Part shown: piece after piece, positions 16,919 to 25,564 of the stretch
Position numbering within the stretch: the first letter of the stretch is position 1
Layout of the letters: each line of letters begins with the position of its first letter
From: Bryobacterales bacterium
GTDB taxonomy: Bacteria > Acidobacteriota > Terriglobia > Bryobacterales > Bryobacteraceae
DNA: 48,036 bases
Direction of reading: 5' to 3'
NCBI GenBank assembly: GCA_003167255.1
Contig: PMTR01000131.1
Coordinates: forward strand, 1-48,036
Position numbers and translations under genes: made by a program
Notes under the pieces: generated by a model
Databases searched by the model: none
The model's input: only the letters and a program-made list of their open reading frames with translations
What the model was told of the DNA's origin: nothing

Positions 16919-18319
16919 ATGAAGCCGGAATGGCAAGAACGTTTGCTGTTGTTGCTCTGCGCGGGGATTCTGGCGTGGCAGCTCTTTCTGCCGGGCTTCA
17001 TCGGCATGGCCAACAACGGCGACTTTGGCAAGGTCGCCGGACCGCTGAGTATCGGCGGGGCGGATCACGGCGCTGACAACTTCCTCTTTTTCCAACCCCA
17101 ATACGTGCGAGGTCCGGAGCACTACTATATTCCGAAGCCGCCGTCGTCGGAGATTGGGCTGGCGTGGTCGGCGTCGACGGTGCAGAAAGCCGTGGGAGAT
17201 CCGGCCCGATTCGATATCCGCTAGCTCGGCGCCGTGCACGCGCTGATCTTCCTGGGATTCTATTACACGGTACTGGTTGTTTTGCGACCCTACGGAACCG
17301 CGTGGCGGCTGGCACTGTCGCTGGGTGCTTTATGGATTTTCGCAGACGTGGGGACGCTGGCGTATTTCAACTCGTTCTACACGGATGCGGCGGCGATACT
17401 GGGAGCGCTGGCGGCCTCGATGCTGGCGGTCAGGCTGATCGGCAACGGCGAAGTGCAGCCGGCGGCGCTCGGGCTGTTCGGAGCGGCTGCGCTGTTGTAC
17501 GTCACCTCGAAGGGCCAGCATGGCGTGCTGGTATTCGTGCCCGCCTTGGGGGCGCTCGCGTTCGCGGTTGCGGCGCGCCGCGCGAAGACCCTGTTCTTGG
17601 GGTGCGCCGTCGCGGCTGTGGTGACGGCGGGGTCGGTCTGGACGCTTGAGAGCATGCCGGACTGGTACCGGGGGCAGTCGCGCTTTGATCTCATTTTCTT
17701 TTACATCACCAGGAACTCGCCTACGCCGGCACAAGATCTGCGGGAGTTGGGCCTGGGAGCGAGCGAGCTCCGTTATGTCGGGACACATGCGTTCATGGCC
17801 GGTAGCCCGATGGCGCAACGGGATTTTGTCACCAGCTTTTGCGAGCGCAGCACGTATGCGCGGGTTCTGGCATTCTATTGGCGCCACCCGGGTGTGGCGG
17901 CCCGGAAACTGTGGTCGGATCTGCGGGACCTGGCGCCGCAGCGGCGTCCGGTCAATCTCTCAAATTTCCAGCGGGCGCAAGGAATGCCGGCGGGCGCGAG
18001 GACCGAGCGGCTGGGATCGTGGAGCCGGCTGCGGTCCGCGCTGTTCCGGTGGTGGCCCGCCCACATGTTGGTCTGGTACGGAATCGCGCTGGCGGGCTTC
18101 CCGTTGCTGGGGAGGCGGTCGGGGCCCGGGTTTCGCCGATCGCTGGCGTGGGTGATTTGCGCCATCGCGCTGGCTGGAGCGACGGAATTTGGCGTCGCTT
18201 CGTTGGCGGACGCGGTGGATACGGACCGGCATTTGCTGCTCTTCCATCTGCTGACGGATGTGACGATGTTTCTTGCGCTGGTGTGGGCGGCTCCGCGGAA
18301 GCGGGGTGTTTGCGGCTAG
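16919..18319 (+). pseudogene. Polytopic membrane protein gene split by in-frame TAG
   Basis: Two open segments, 16919-17221 and 17225-18319, are in the same frame and separated only by TAG at 17222-17224. Read through, they give a 466-codon protein. It has an N-terminal helix (LLLLLCAGILAWQLFLPGFI), the extracytoplasmic motif MANNGDFGKV, and about ten hydrophobic helices in the second part (LGAVHALIFLGFYYTVLVVL, then ALWIFADVGTLAYFNSFYTD). The layout resembles GT-C-like or Wzy-like membrane proteins, a weak call. The second part could restart at GTG 17234. Either the gene is broken, it is read through, or the base call is wrong. Confidence 0.75.
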
Positions 18320-19350
18320 GTAACATGCGCCCCGCGCGTCCCCACGTACAACGCATACAGCGATTGACTGGCCGCCATGAAGAGGCGGTTCCGCCTGGCG
18401 CCACCGAAACACAGATTGGCGCAGATCTCCGGTAGCAGGATCATCCCGATCCGCTCACCGGCCGGCGAAAAGGCGTGCACGCCATCGTATCCGGCGCCGG
18501 CCCAGCCTGCGCCGGCCCAAATGTTACCGTCGGCATCGGCGCGGATTCCGTCGGCTAAACCAGCCCCTTTGCCGGCCATCGTCATGTTGGTGAACTGGCG
18601 TTTGGCGCGCAGGGTTTGGCCATCCGCCACGTCGAAAACCTGAATGTCTCTGGGGCTGCCGCTGTCGCAGATGTACAACTTCTTATAGTCGGGCGAGAAA
18701 CACAGGCCGTTGGGTTTGTCGAGTTCGTCGCTGACCTTCTCCATCTTGCCGGTTTTCGGGTCGACGCGATACACCGCCTCCTTCAACTCCGCCTTGGCCT
18801 GGAACCCTTCGTAGTTGCCCAAAATGCCGTAAGGCGGATCGGTGAACCAGACTGCTCCATCGGGATGCACCACTACGTCGTTCGGGGAATTGAGCGGCTT
18901 GCCTTGCCATTTCTCGGCGATCACCGTCACGCTGCCATCGTGTTCATAGCGCACTACACGCCGCAAACCATGCTGGCAGGAAATCTGCCGGCCCTCGAAA
19001 TCGAAAGTGTTCCCGTTGCTGTATTCCGAAGGTGTGCGGAAAGCGCTGGTGTGGCCGTCCTCCTCCAACCAGCGCATCTGGCGGTTGTTGGGGATGTCGC
19101 TCCAGACCAGGTAGCGGCCAGCGGCGCTCCAGGCGGGACCCTCGGCCCACCGCGCGCCGGTCCACAGACGCTGGATGGCGGCGCTGCCGATCGCGTATTT
19201 CCGGAACCGCTCGTCGAGCGCGATGACGTCGGGGTCGGGATAGCGGACGGGTTGCTGGCCGCTCCAATCCCTTTGCGTTTGCCCGGAAGCAGTGTGAGCA
19301 ATGGCGGCCGGGGCAAGCGCCGCGGCCTTCAGAAAGAATCGTCTCTGCAT
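18316..19350 (-). CDS. SMP-30/gluconolactonase family protein, Tat-type signal
   Basis: This protein has about 344 residues. The N terminus MQRRFFLKAAALAPAAIAHT is a twin-arginine-like signal followed by a periplasmic beta-propeller of the SMP-30/LRE-like family: TGARWAEGPAWSAAGRYLVW with the metal-binding Glu, PLNSPNDVVVHPDGAVWFTD, DKPNGLCFSPDYKKLYICD with the Asn, and GLADGIRADADGNIWAGAGW. Family members hydrolyse lactones such as gluconolactone. ATG 19350 is preferred to the GTG two codons upstream. It is convergent with the broken membrane gene with a 4-base overlap of stops. The substrate is unknown. Confidence 0.88.
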   Translation of the reverse strand: MQRRFFLKAAALAPAAIAHTASGQTQRDWSGQQPVRYPDPDVIALDERFRKYAIGSAAIQRLWTGARWAEGPAWSAAGRYLVWSDIPNNRQMRWLEEDGHTSAFRTPSEYSNGNTFDFEGRQISCQHGLRRVVRYEHDGSVTVIAEKWQGKPLNSPNDVVVHPDGAVWFTDPPYGILGNYEGFQAKAELKEAVYRVDPKTGKMEKVSDELDKPNGLCFSPDYKKLYICDSGSPRDIQVFDVADGQTLRAKRQFTNMTMAGKGAGLADGIRADADGNIWAGAGWAGAGYDGVHAFSPAGERIGMILLPEICANLCFGGARRNRLFMAASQSLYALYVGTRGAHVT

Positions 19351-19492
19351 AAGCACCGGTTCCCTTAGATTGTATGCGTTTGGGCGCGCGATGCGGCCGG
19401 GAGATGCAGTTTAACTATTATGGTCCCCCAGTCCCGGGTCCGAGTTCCGCAACTTGCCACATCTCGCGGCATTCTCCTATACTCGTGCAAAT

Positions 19493-20008
19493 ATGAAATG
19501 GCTCATCCTGATTGTTGGCGGGATCGTGCTGCTGGTGGGGTTGGTGGCCGCCATCGGGGCCATGCTGCCGCGCGATCATCACGCCACCCGCAAAGCCCGG
19601 TACCACGTTGCGCCCGACGCGCTTTTCGCGGTATTGATGGGGCCGCCCGATTGGCGGACCGGCGTCAAGAGCTTTGGCGTTCTGCCCGAACAGGACGGGC
19701 GCAAGCATTGGTGGGAACAGGATACCCACGGGCAGAAAATTACTTATGAGCTGGTGGAAGCCAAACCGCCGGAACGGCTGGTGACGCGCATCGCCGATGG
19801 CGTCCTGCCGTTCGGCGGCACGTGGACCTTCGAAATTTCACCCACGGCGGGCGGCGGCTCGGAAGTCCGGATCACCGAAGATGGCCAGGTCTATAACGTG
19901 ATCTTTCGCGCGCTGGCCCGCTTCATCTTCGGCTACACGGCCAGCATCGAGGGTTATCTGCGCGATCTCGGCGTCAAGTTCGACGACCGCGTAACGATCG
20001 GGCCGTGA
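19493..20008 (+). CDS. Membrane-anchored SRPBCC/polyketide-cyclase-like protein
   Basis: This protein has about 171 residues. ATG 19493 starts an N-terminal membrane anchor (MKWLILIVGGIVLLVGLVAA) and then an SRPBCC (START-like) fold: ARYHVAPDALFAVLMGPPDW, WWEQDTHGQKITYELVEAKP, PERLVTRIADGVLPFGGTWT and GSEVRITEDGQVYN. SRPBCC domains bind hydrophobic ligands. The upstream in-frame ATG at 19454 would put extra residues ahead of the anchor and is less likely. The next gene, a membrane GT2, starts 109 bases downstream on the same strand. The ligand is unknown. Confidence 0.8.
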   Translation: MKWLILIVGGIVLLVGLVAAIGAMLPRDHHATRKARYHVAPDALFAVLMGPPDWRTGVKSFGVLPEQDGRKHWWEQDTHGQKITYELVEAKPPERLVTRIADGVLPFGGTWTFEISPTAGGGSEVRITEDGQVYNVIFRALARFIFGYTASIEGYLRDLGVKFDDRVTIGP

Positions 20009-20116
20009 CCTGCCTCCGGCCTTTCCACCGGCAGAATGAGATTTGATACCATGATGTAGGCCGCAGGGCCGATCTCTCCGCCACACTGGTTTGTTCGTGG
20101 CGGCGGGTTTCTCCGT

Positions 20117-21730
20117 ATGCCGATACATTTACCGCTGGCGTTGTTGGCCGCTCGTTCCGGAGCGGACACTTTCTCGCGCATGTTTGCGAAGACGCCGTTC
20201 GCGGGCATCCACCAATTGGCGTGGTTCGATTGGGCCATCCTGATCCCGTACTTTACCGTGCTGGTGATCCTGTCGGTATACGGCATTCATCGCTACGACA
20301 TCATCCGAACTTATTTCAAGCACCGCAAGAAAGCCACCCGGGAACCTTCGCAACTCCGTTTTGAAAAGCTTCCGCCGGTCACCATCCAGCTTCCGCTCTA
20401 TAACGAGCGGTACGTGGTGGAGCGGCTGATCGAAGAAGTCATCAAGATGGACTACCCGAAGGAATTGCTGCAGATCCAGGTTCTGGACGATTCCACCGAC
20501 GACACCGCGCCCTTCGCCGAAGCGCTGGTGGAGCGCTACCGGAACATGGGGAATCCCATCGAATACCACCACCGCTCGAACCGGCACGGCTACAAAGCCG
20601 GCGCGCTGCAGGAAGGGCTCAAGAGCGCTACCGGTCTACTGGTGGCGGTGTTCGACGCCGATTTCTGCCCGCCGCCCGATTTTCTGCTGCGCACCGTGCA
20701 CTATTTTGCCGACCCCGGCGTGGGCGTGGTGCAGACGCGTTGGAGCTATCTCAACCGCGACTACAACTTCCTCACCGAAGTGGAAGCGATCCTCCTGGAC
20801 GGCCATTTCATACTGGAGCACGGAGCCCGTTCGAGCGCGGGATACTTCTTCAACTTCAACGGAACCGCCGGCATCCTGCGGGTCAAGATGATCGACGACG
20901 CGGGCGGCTGGCAGCACGATACCCTCACCGAAGATTCCGACCTGAGCTATCGCGCGCAATTGAAGGGCTGGCGCTTCGTATACCTGCCGGGCCTGGAGTG
21001 CCCGTCGGAGCTGCCGGTGGAAATTCACGGCTTCCAGGTGCAGCAATCGCGCTGGGCCAAGGGCCTGACGCAGGTGGCTAAGAAGCTGCTGCCGGCCATC
21101 CTCAAGGCCGACGTATCCAAACGGATCAAGGCCGAAGCTTTCCTGCACCTCACGCCGAATATTTCCTATCCCCTCATGATCGTCGTGTCGGCGCTGATGC
21201 TGCCGGTGATGATCGTGCGGTTCTACATGGGCCCGTGGGAAATGGCGCTTATCGACCTGCCGCTGATCGCGGCGTCGTTCTGGTCGATCTCGGCTTTTTA
21301 CGTGATTGCGCAGCGCGAGTTGCACCCCACCGGCTGGAAGCGGTCGGTCCTGCTGCTGCCCATGCTGATGGCGGTGGGCGTGGGTCTCACGATCATCAAC
21401 ACGCGCGCGGTTCTGGAAGCGCTTTTCGGCGTGGAGACGGCATTTGCGCGGACGCCCAAGTACGCCATCGGCGACCGGCCCATGAACCTGGAAGTCAAGA
21501 AGTACCGCCGGCGTAGCGGCTGGCTGCCCTATGCCGAAATCGCGGTGGGGACTTACTTCCTGGGAATGATCGGCTTCGCGATTGAGACTTACAACTTCTT
21601 CTCGATTCCCTTCCTGGGGCTCTTCGTCGTGGGATACTATTGGGCCGGCTTTGGCACGCTCTACCAGGAGCATCAGAGCCGCCTGCAGTGGCTGAGGCAG
21701 CAGAAACTGGCGCCGGTAAGAACGACGTAA
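20117..21730 (+). CDS. Cellulose-synthase-like membrane GT2 glycosyltransferase
   Basis: This 537-residue processive-type GT2 enzyme has an N-terminal helix (FDWAILIPYFTVLVILSVYG), VTIQLPLYNERYVVERLIEE, the UDP site QVLDDSTDDTAPFA, the DXD-type FDADFCPPPDFLL, the catalytic base TEDSDLSYRAQLKGW and QxxRW as QQSRWAKGL, followed by four or so C-terminal membrane helices (YPLMIVVSALMLPVMIVRFY and others). Such enzymes build beta-linked polysaccharides such as glucans or mannans across the inner membrane, or glycosylate lipids. No bcsB or PilZ partner is present nearby. An alternative start is ATG 20180. Confidence 0.88.
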   Translation: MPIHLPLALLAARSGADTFSRMFAKTPFAGIHQLAWFDWAILIPYFTVLVILSVYGIHRYDIIRTYFKHRKKATREPSQLRFEKLPPVTIQLPLYNERYVVERLIEEVIKMDYPKELLQIQVLDDSTDDTAPFAEALVERYRNMGNPIEYHHRSNRHGYKAGALQEGLKSATGLLVAVFDADFCPPPDFLLRTVHYFADPGVGVVQTRWSYLNRDYNFLTEVEAILLDGHFILEHGARSSAGYFFNFNGTAGILRVKMIDDAGGWQHDTLTEDSDLSYRAQLKGWRFVYLPGLECPSELPVEIHGFQVQQSRWAKGLTQVAKKLLPAILKADVSKRIKAEAFLHLTPNISYPLMIVVSALMLPVMIVRFYMGPWEMALIDLPLIAASFWSISAFYVIAQRELHPTGWKRSVLLLPMLMAVGVGLTIINTRAVLEALFGVETAFARTPKYAIGDRPMNLEVKKYRRRSGWLPYAEIAVGTYFLGMIGFAIETYNFFSIPFLGLFVVGYYWAGFGTLYQEHQSRLQWLRQQKLAPVRTT

Positions 21731-21849
21731 GAGACGGTATTCCTAGATTCCTTGCCGGCCCTTCCCAAACAAGGCTACTTCAACAATTCCCCGGTCTTGC
21801 CATGTGAAGACTCCGCCGCCGTTGCACTTCTGACTTCTGACTGACTCCC

Positions 21850-21884
21850 AAATCCCGCAGGGATTTCAAGGGCGAAGCCCTTGG
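21850..21884. terminator. Paired hairpins after the ABC operon
   Basis: AAATCCC/GGGATTT (around 21850-21866) and AAGGGC/GCCCTT (around 21868-21882) form two adjacent small hairpins just downstream of the leftward ABC ATPase stop. There is no clear U-tract, so a terminator role is tentative; a dispersed repeat is the alternative. Confidence 0.35.
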
Positions 21885-22568
21885 TTAGGTCTTCTCGATA
21901 ATCCGGCCGTCGCGCATGTGAATGGTGCGGTGTGCGAAGACGGCGGCTTCCGGGTTGTGCGTGATCATGAGGATGGTCTGGCCCAGGCGCTTGTTGAGAT
22001 CACATAGTACTTCCAAAACAGCCTTTGAATTCTCCGTGTCGAGATTGCCGGTGGGCTCGTCGGCCAGCAGAATCGCGGGGTGATTCACGATGGCGCGGGC
22101 GATGGCGATACGTTGCTGCTCGCCGCCGGAGAGCGCGTTGGGCTTGTGGTCGAGGCGGTGGTCGATGCCGAGGAAGCGAAGCAACTCCTGGAACTCCGGG
22201 TCGGGACCCGCGTGATTGCCGGCGATGTAGCGCGCCACGGCGATGTTGTCGCGCGCGGTGAGATTCGGCAGAAGATTGAATTTCTGGAAGACGAAGCCGA
22301 CGGTGCGTTTGCGCAGTCTGGTGCGCCCGGCATCGGTTAGCAAGGCGAGGTCCCGACCGCCGACGTGCACCTGGCCGGATGTCGGCGGCGTGAGGCCCCC
22401 GATAATATGGAAGAGCGTCGACTTACCGGAGCCGGAGGGGCCGACAATGGCGAGGAAGTCGCCGGGCTGCACGCTAAGATCCACACCGCGCAGGGCCGAC
22501 ACGTCGACCTTGCCGACTTTGTAGGTCTTGCGCAGGTCGCGGGTTTCGATGATGAGCCCGCTACTCAT
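21885..22568 (-). CDS. ABC transporter ATP-binding protein (LolD/MacB type)
   Basis: This protein is about 227 residues from the ATG at 22566-22568. It has Walker [19 protein letters not shown], the Q-loop in VGFVFQKFNLLPNL, the signature ALSGGEQQRIAIARAIV, Walker [16 protein letters not shown] and the switch His in MITHNPEA. The longer open frame upstream overlaps the permease and is not used. It overlaps the permease stop by 8 bases and so completes a lipoprotein/permease/ATPase operon. The transporter probably works as a LolCDE- or MacB-like mechanotransmitter acting on envelope lipids or lipoproteins. Confidence 0.92.
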   Translation of the reverse strand: MSSGLIIETRDLRKTYKVGKVDVSALRGVDLSVQPGDFLAIVGPSGSGKSTLFHIIGGLTPPTSGQVHVGGRDLALLTDAGRTRLRKRTVGFVFQKFNLLPNLTARDNIAVARYIAGNHAGPDPEFQELLRFLGIDHRLDHKPNALSGGEQQRIAIARAIVNHPAILLADEPTGNLDTENSKAVLEVLCDLNKRLGQTILMITHNPEAAVFAHRTIHMRDGRIIEKT

Positions 22569-23670
22569 AAGCCAAGGCCTCGATGGGGTCGTGGCGGGCG
22601 GCGCTAAGGCCGGGATAGAGCGAGCCGAGGCCGGTGCCCGCGAGCGTGATGACAAGCGCGATGGGCCACCAGGAGTAGACAATGATCATGGGAATGGAGG
22701 CGGGGACGAGGGCGCCGATGACCCAGCAGGCGCCGTAGCTCATGAGGATTCCGAGAACGGTTCCGAATAGACCAAGCGTGAGCGCTTCGATGACGACGAT
22801 CCGGAGAATGAAACTGTTGGAGCCGCCGAGCGACTTGAGGATGCCGATTTCGCGGGTGCGCTGCAAGACGGCCATGTACATGGAGAGACAAACGACGGCG
22901 AAACCGATCAACACGCCGATGCCGATCACGACGTAGGTGAAGATGCGAACCTGTTCGATGTTGTTGACGCTGAACATGGACGTGAAGGCTTCCATGGTGT
23001 CGATGTTGAAATCGGCCCAATTTTCATCCTTGCGGAGTTCTTCGACCACCTGGTCGGCAAGGGCTGGGTTGTCGAGCTTGACGTAGATAACGCTGACCTT
23101 TCCGTTGGCGCTCTCAAGAAATTGCAGTCTCTTCTTATCCACGACGATGCGGGCCAGCTTGCCGCCTTGAATAATGCCGGAGACGCGCCATGGACGGCCC
23201 ATAATGGTGAGCGTGCTGCCCACCTGGGCATGCCGCTGGGCGGCGTAATACTTGTCGATCAGGACATCATTATCAGGGTCCTGTAGCGGGACGCCGTGGA
23301 GATAAGTGAAGCCGCCGTTCATTCGGCTGAATTCCGCCAAATCCACACCCATCACGTTGAGCGGCAACTCGACGGGTTTGACAACAACGCCGAGTGCCAT
23401 TTTGACGTGTGGATATTGTTCGATCAGCCCTATGTATTTCTCATTGATGGTGGTGCCGCTAAAACTGATGGCTACTTTAGATGTGCTGGCGCCGCGCATG
23501 ATGATATCGGCGCCGACGCCGCGCGCGCGGGTTTGCGCGTCTTCGGAAAGGCCGTGGCTCAAGCCGACCAGGCTGAGGACCAGCGTAACGGGAACGCCGA
23601 TGAGCAGGACGCTGAGCAGCGAGCGCATGGGTTTGTGCTTGAGGTTCTCCCAAACGAGGCGGGCGGTCAC
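22561..23670 (-). CDS. FtsX-family ABC transporter permease
   Basis: This protein is about 369 residues from a GTG at 23668-23670 (VTARLVWENLKHKPMRSLLS). It has the classic MacB/FtsX layout: one helix at the N terminus (LLSVLLIGVPVTLVLSLVGL), a large periplasmic domain (about residues 45-240), then three C-terminal helices (IGIGVLIGFAVVCLSMYMAV, VIEALTLGLFGTVLGILMSY and WWPIALVITLAGTGLGSLYP). The coupling motif REIGILKSLGGSN contacts the ATPase. Its start overlaps the upstream lipoprotein stop by four bases (GTGA) and its end overlaps the ATPase start, showing tight coupling. The cargo is unknown. Confidence 0.9.
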   Translation of the reverse strand: MTARLVWENLKHKPMRSLLSVLLIGVPVTLVLSLVGLSHGLSEDAQTRARGVGADIIMRGASTSKVAISFSGTTINEKYIGLIEQYPHVKMALGVVVKPVELPLNVMGVDLAEFSRMNGGFTYLHGVPLQDPDNDVLIDKYYAAQRHAQVGSTLTIMGRPWRVSGIIQGGKLARIVVDKKRLQFLESANGKVSVIYVKLDNPALADQVVEELRKDENWADFNIDTMEAFTSMFSVNNIEQVRIFTYVVIGIGVLIGFAVVCLSMYMAVLQRTREIGILKSLGGSNSFILRIVVIEALTLGLFGTVLGILMSYGACWVIGALVPASIPMIIVYSWWPIALVITLAGTGLGSLYPGLSAARHDPIEALAYE

Positions 23671-24593
23671 GGTTTTGATCCCTTCTTGCGAGGCGTAGGC
23701 GGCGGAGCCGGCGTCACAGGCGGCTGACCAACGGTCTGCAACGTGGTTCCTTCCGGCTGATCGAGAACAAACTGATCGTCGGGCACACCTTTGTTGATAT
23801 CCATTTTCACCAGATCGATGACCACGGCATATTCGTCGCGGGGGCGGTTGATTTCGATGTGTTTCGGGAAGGGCACATTGTCGTAAGGATGCCATTGCGA
23901 ATAGCGGGCGTCGGTGAGGATGTTGCCGTCGTGGTCGAAGATCATCTGGCGCGCCATCAGAAGGTCGAGGCGGTTGAACCAGATGGTGCGGCTGAGCCGC
24001 AATTCGCCGCTCGGCGCTTCGCGAACCTCGTGCAGGATGTAGTAGGCGTTGTCCTCGTCGGTGAAGTTTTCGATCATGACGTGGAAGGTCTTCAGATCGA
24101 TGGGACGCACCATGAGGGCATCCAGGAAATGTTGCGGGCGGAGGTTCTCCAGGTTGTTGGACGAGGGCTTCTCGATTTCGTTGCGGCCCACGATGAAGCG
24201 GTTCTTGGAAGGAACGTAGAGCTTGAAAGTGGCGCCATCGGAAAGCATGTCGAAGGCCTGGCTGCGCACTACGGGAAGCAGGCCGATGAGCCGGATGTTG
24301 GCGGGCTTTCGGAAACGGATGTAGGCGCGGACGTCCTTATACTCAGTGATGTGGTTCTTCTCGGCGCTGCCCAGAGCGGGCACCATGTCGACGGTGGCGC
24401 TAAAATCCTGAATGGCGTCGTACTGGTGCTGGACGGCATCGAGAAGCGATTTGAAGTCCGCGATCTTGAGCGAGGGGGTGCTGCCGGCGGCGCGCGGAAT
24501 GAGGCGCCGGCGCGCCAGACAGGCAGAGAGGCCGAACGCGAGGGCGCAACAGAGCAGGAGTATAGCCGGCGTTTGGCGCCGAAGGGGCATCAT
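23667..24593 (-). CDS. LolA-like lipoprotein (outer-membrane lipoprotein sorting type)
   Basis: This protein is about 308 residues from the ATG at 24591-24593 (24588-24590 is also possible; the longer frame uses a TTG). It has a lipoprotein signal (LLLCCALAFGLSAC with the lipobox Cys) followed by a LolA/LolB-like half-barrel: ALGSAEKNHITEYKDVRAYI, RFRKPANIRLIGLLPVVRSQ, MLSDGATFKLYVPSKNRFIV and IWFNRLDLLMARQMIFDHDG. The C terminus is Pro-rich (QPPVTPAPPPTPRKKG). It is the first gene of the permease/ATPase operon, which suggests a LolA-like carrier paired with a dedicated ABC transporter. The cargo is not known. Confidence 0.8.
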   Translation of the reverse strand: MMPLRRQTPAILLLCCALAFGLSACLARRRLIPRAAGSTPSLKIADFKSLLDAVQHQYDAIQDFSATVDMVPALGSAEKNHITEYKDVRAYIRFRKPANIRLIGLLPVVRSQAFDMLSDGATFKLYVPSKNRFIVGRNEIEKPSSNNLENLRPQHFLDALMVRPIDLKTFHVMIENFTDEDNAYYILHEVREAPSGELRLSRTIWFNRLDLLMARQMIFDHDGNILTDARYSQWHPYDNVPFPKHIEINRPRDEYAVVIDLVKMDINKGVPDDQFVLDQPEGTTLQTVGQPPVTPAPPPTPRKKGSKP

Positions 24594-24686
24594 TTCATTG
24601 TAGGCAGTCCGCAAAGCGGCCTGTCAATTCATTCTATGCGTGCCCGTATGATATATTGGAAGAACCTGTCAGCAGATGCACGGTAA

Positions 24687-24762
24687 GGGCCTGTGGCGCA
24701 GTTGGGAGCGCGCTTCCATGGCATGGAAGAGGTCGTCGGTTCGAACCCGACCAGGTCCACCA
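24687..24762 (+). tRNA. tRNA-Ala (anticodon GGC)
   Basis: This is a complete 76-base cloverleaf. The acceptor stem is GGGCCTG with CAGGTCC (one G-U pair), the D arm GCGC/GCGC, the anticodon stem CTTCC/GGAAG with loop ATGGCAT and anticodon GGC, the T arm GTCGG-TTCGAAC-CCGAC, and an encoded CCA at 24760-24762. It is intact although it abuts mobile DNA, as expected when an integrase targets the 3' end of a tRNA and restores it. Its 3' part is repeated at 26583 and 27348. Confidence 0.95.
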
Positions 24763-24766
24763 AAAC
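24718..24766 (+). repeat. att-like site 1 (within tRNA-Ala 3' end)
   Basis: The 49 bases from ATGGCATGGAAG through CCACCAAAAC are identical to 26583-26631. The repeat covers the anticodon loop, T arm, acceptor 3' strand and CCA plus four following bases. This is the usual attachment core for tyrosine-recombinase islands. By position it would be the left junction of the first cassette. Confidence 0.85.
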
Positions 24767-24797
24767 AAAGCCCAACAAAACATAGACTTGCGAAAAT

Positions 24798-24873
24798 GCT
24801 TGCGCGCTTCCACGTCGCGGAAGAGGTCACGCGGAGTCCATTCGGAGTCCAAACTCGCCAAAATTTGGACTCC
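24798..24873. promoter_or_regulatory. Candidate integrase arm-type sites beside att site 1
   Basis: A tRNA-like arm (GCGCGCTTCCACGTCGCGGA, then AGAGG) at about 24802-24826 is followed by GGAGTCCA at 24833-24840 and 24844-24851, and by its inverse TGGACTCC at 24866-24873. A clearly related block follows att site 3. Short direct repeats near an att core are typical of integrase arm binding. No protein gene is seen between 24763 and 24972. Confidence 0.5.
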
Positions 24874-24972
24874 AGCCAGCGGCTCTAACTAACGTCATGG
24901 TCGGGAAGGCGGCCCAACTTTCGTTCAACTAGCTAGAATTGAACTGAAGAGACAAGCGCTGTTCGAAATGCC

Positions 24973-25557
24973 ATGAGCTACAACGTCGCCATCTGTACTC
25001 CGCCTGTCCCCGCGGAGGACAATGCAGCGTGGGAAGTACTCGACACCCTTATCAACGAGCAGGGCCCGCCTCCACCTGTTTTCCGTGAGTTGCACGACGC
25101 GCTAACGGCACGGTACCGGTGCATCTGCACTCTTCCCGACGACAAGGTCGATGAGGAAGGTGTTTGGAGCGACGGGCCGCTGTGGAACGACTTCAGCCAC
25201 CGCGCCGCCGTCCTCGGCATGATCTGGTCGCGGGTGGAAGAGGTGTTGCCATTCCTTGTGCGAACGGCGAATTCCCTTGGGCTTACTGTTTTCGACTGGG
25301 GCGGCCCTACAATCTATCGGCCGGAAGCGCGCCACGCCCTTCCTGACGTAGGAACTGGGCGGCGGCTCCCAAGATGGCGGACACGGCTGATCGTCCACAA
25401 ATCGCGTAAACTGGAATCACCGCTAAGAGGCAGCCATGGAACGGAATCTCGATCAGAGCGCCGACAGGCCCAGGTATTGCTTGATGCGCTGCCAGCCGAA
25501 CAGCTGAATGCGGTCCGCAACCTGCTCGAGTACCTGCGGTTTTCCGGTGGCGTGTAA
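24973..25557 (+). CDS. Hypothetical protein, possibly a frameshift fusion
   Basis: This 194-residue protein starts at ATG 24973 in cassette 1. Residues 1-115 (SYNVAICTPPVPAEDNAAWE, then WSDGPLWNDFSHRAAVLGMI and SLGLTVFDWG) read as one compact globular domain I do not recognise. Residues about 120-155 are Arg-rich and look out of frame. The last 30 (AQVLLDALPAEQLNAVRNLL, then EYLRF) look like the helix of small antitoxin-like proteins. A separate ATG at 25437 (MERNLDQSADR) would join that tail after a single frameshift. So this may be two decayed genes joined by chance. The function is unknown. Confidence 0.55.
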   Translation: MSYNVAICTPPVPAEDNAAWEVLDTLINEQGPPPPVFRELHDALTARYRCICTLPDDKVDEEGVWSDGPLWNDFSHRAAVLGMIWSRVEEVLPFLVRTANSLGLTVFDWGGPTIYRPEARHALPDVGTGRRLPRWRTRLIVHKSRKLESPLRGSHGTESRSERRQAQVLLDALPAEQLNAVRNLLEYLRFSGGV

Positions 25558-25564
25558 ACGTGAC

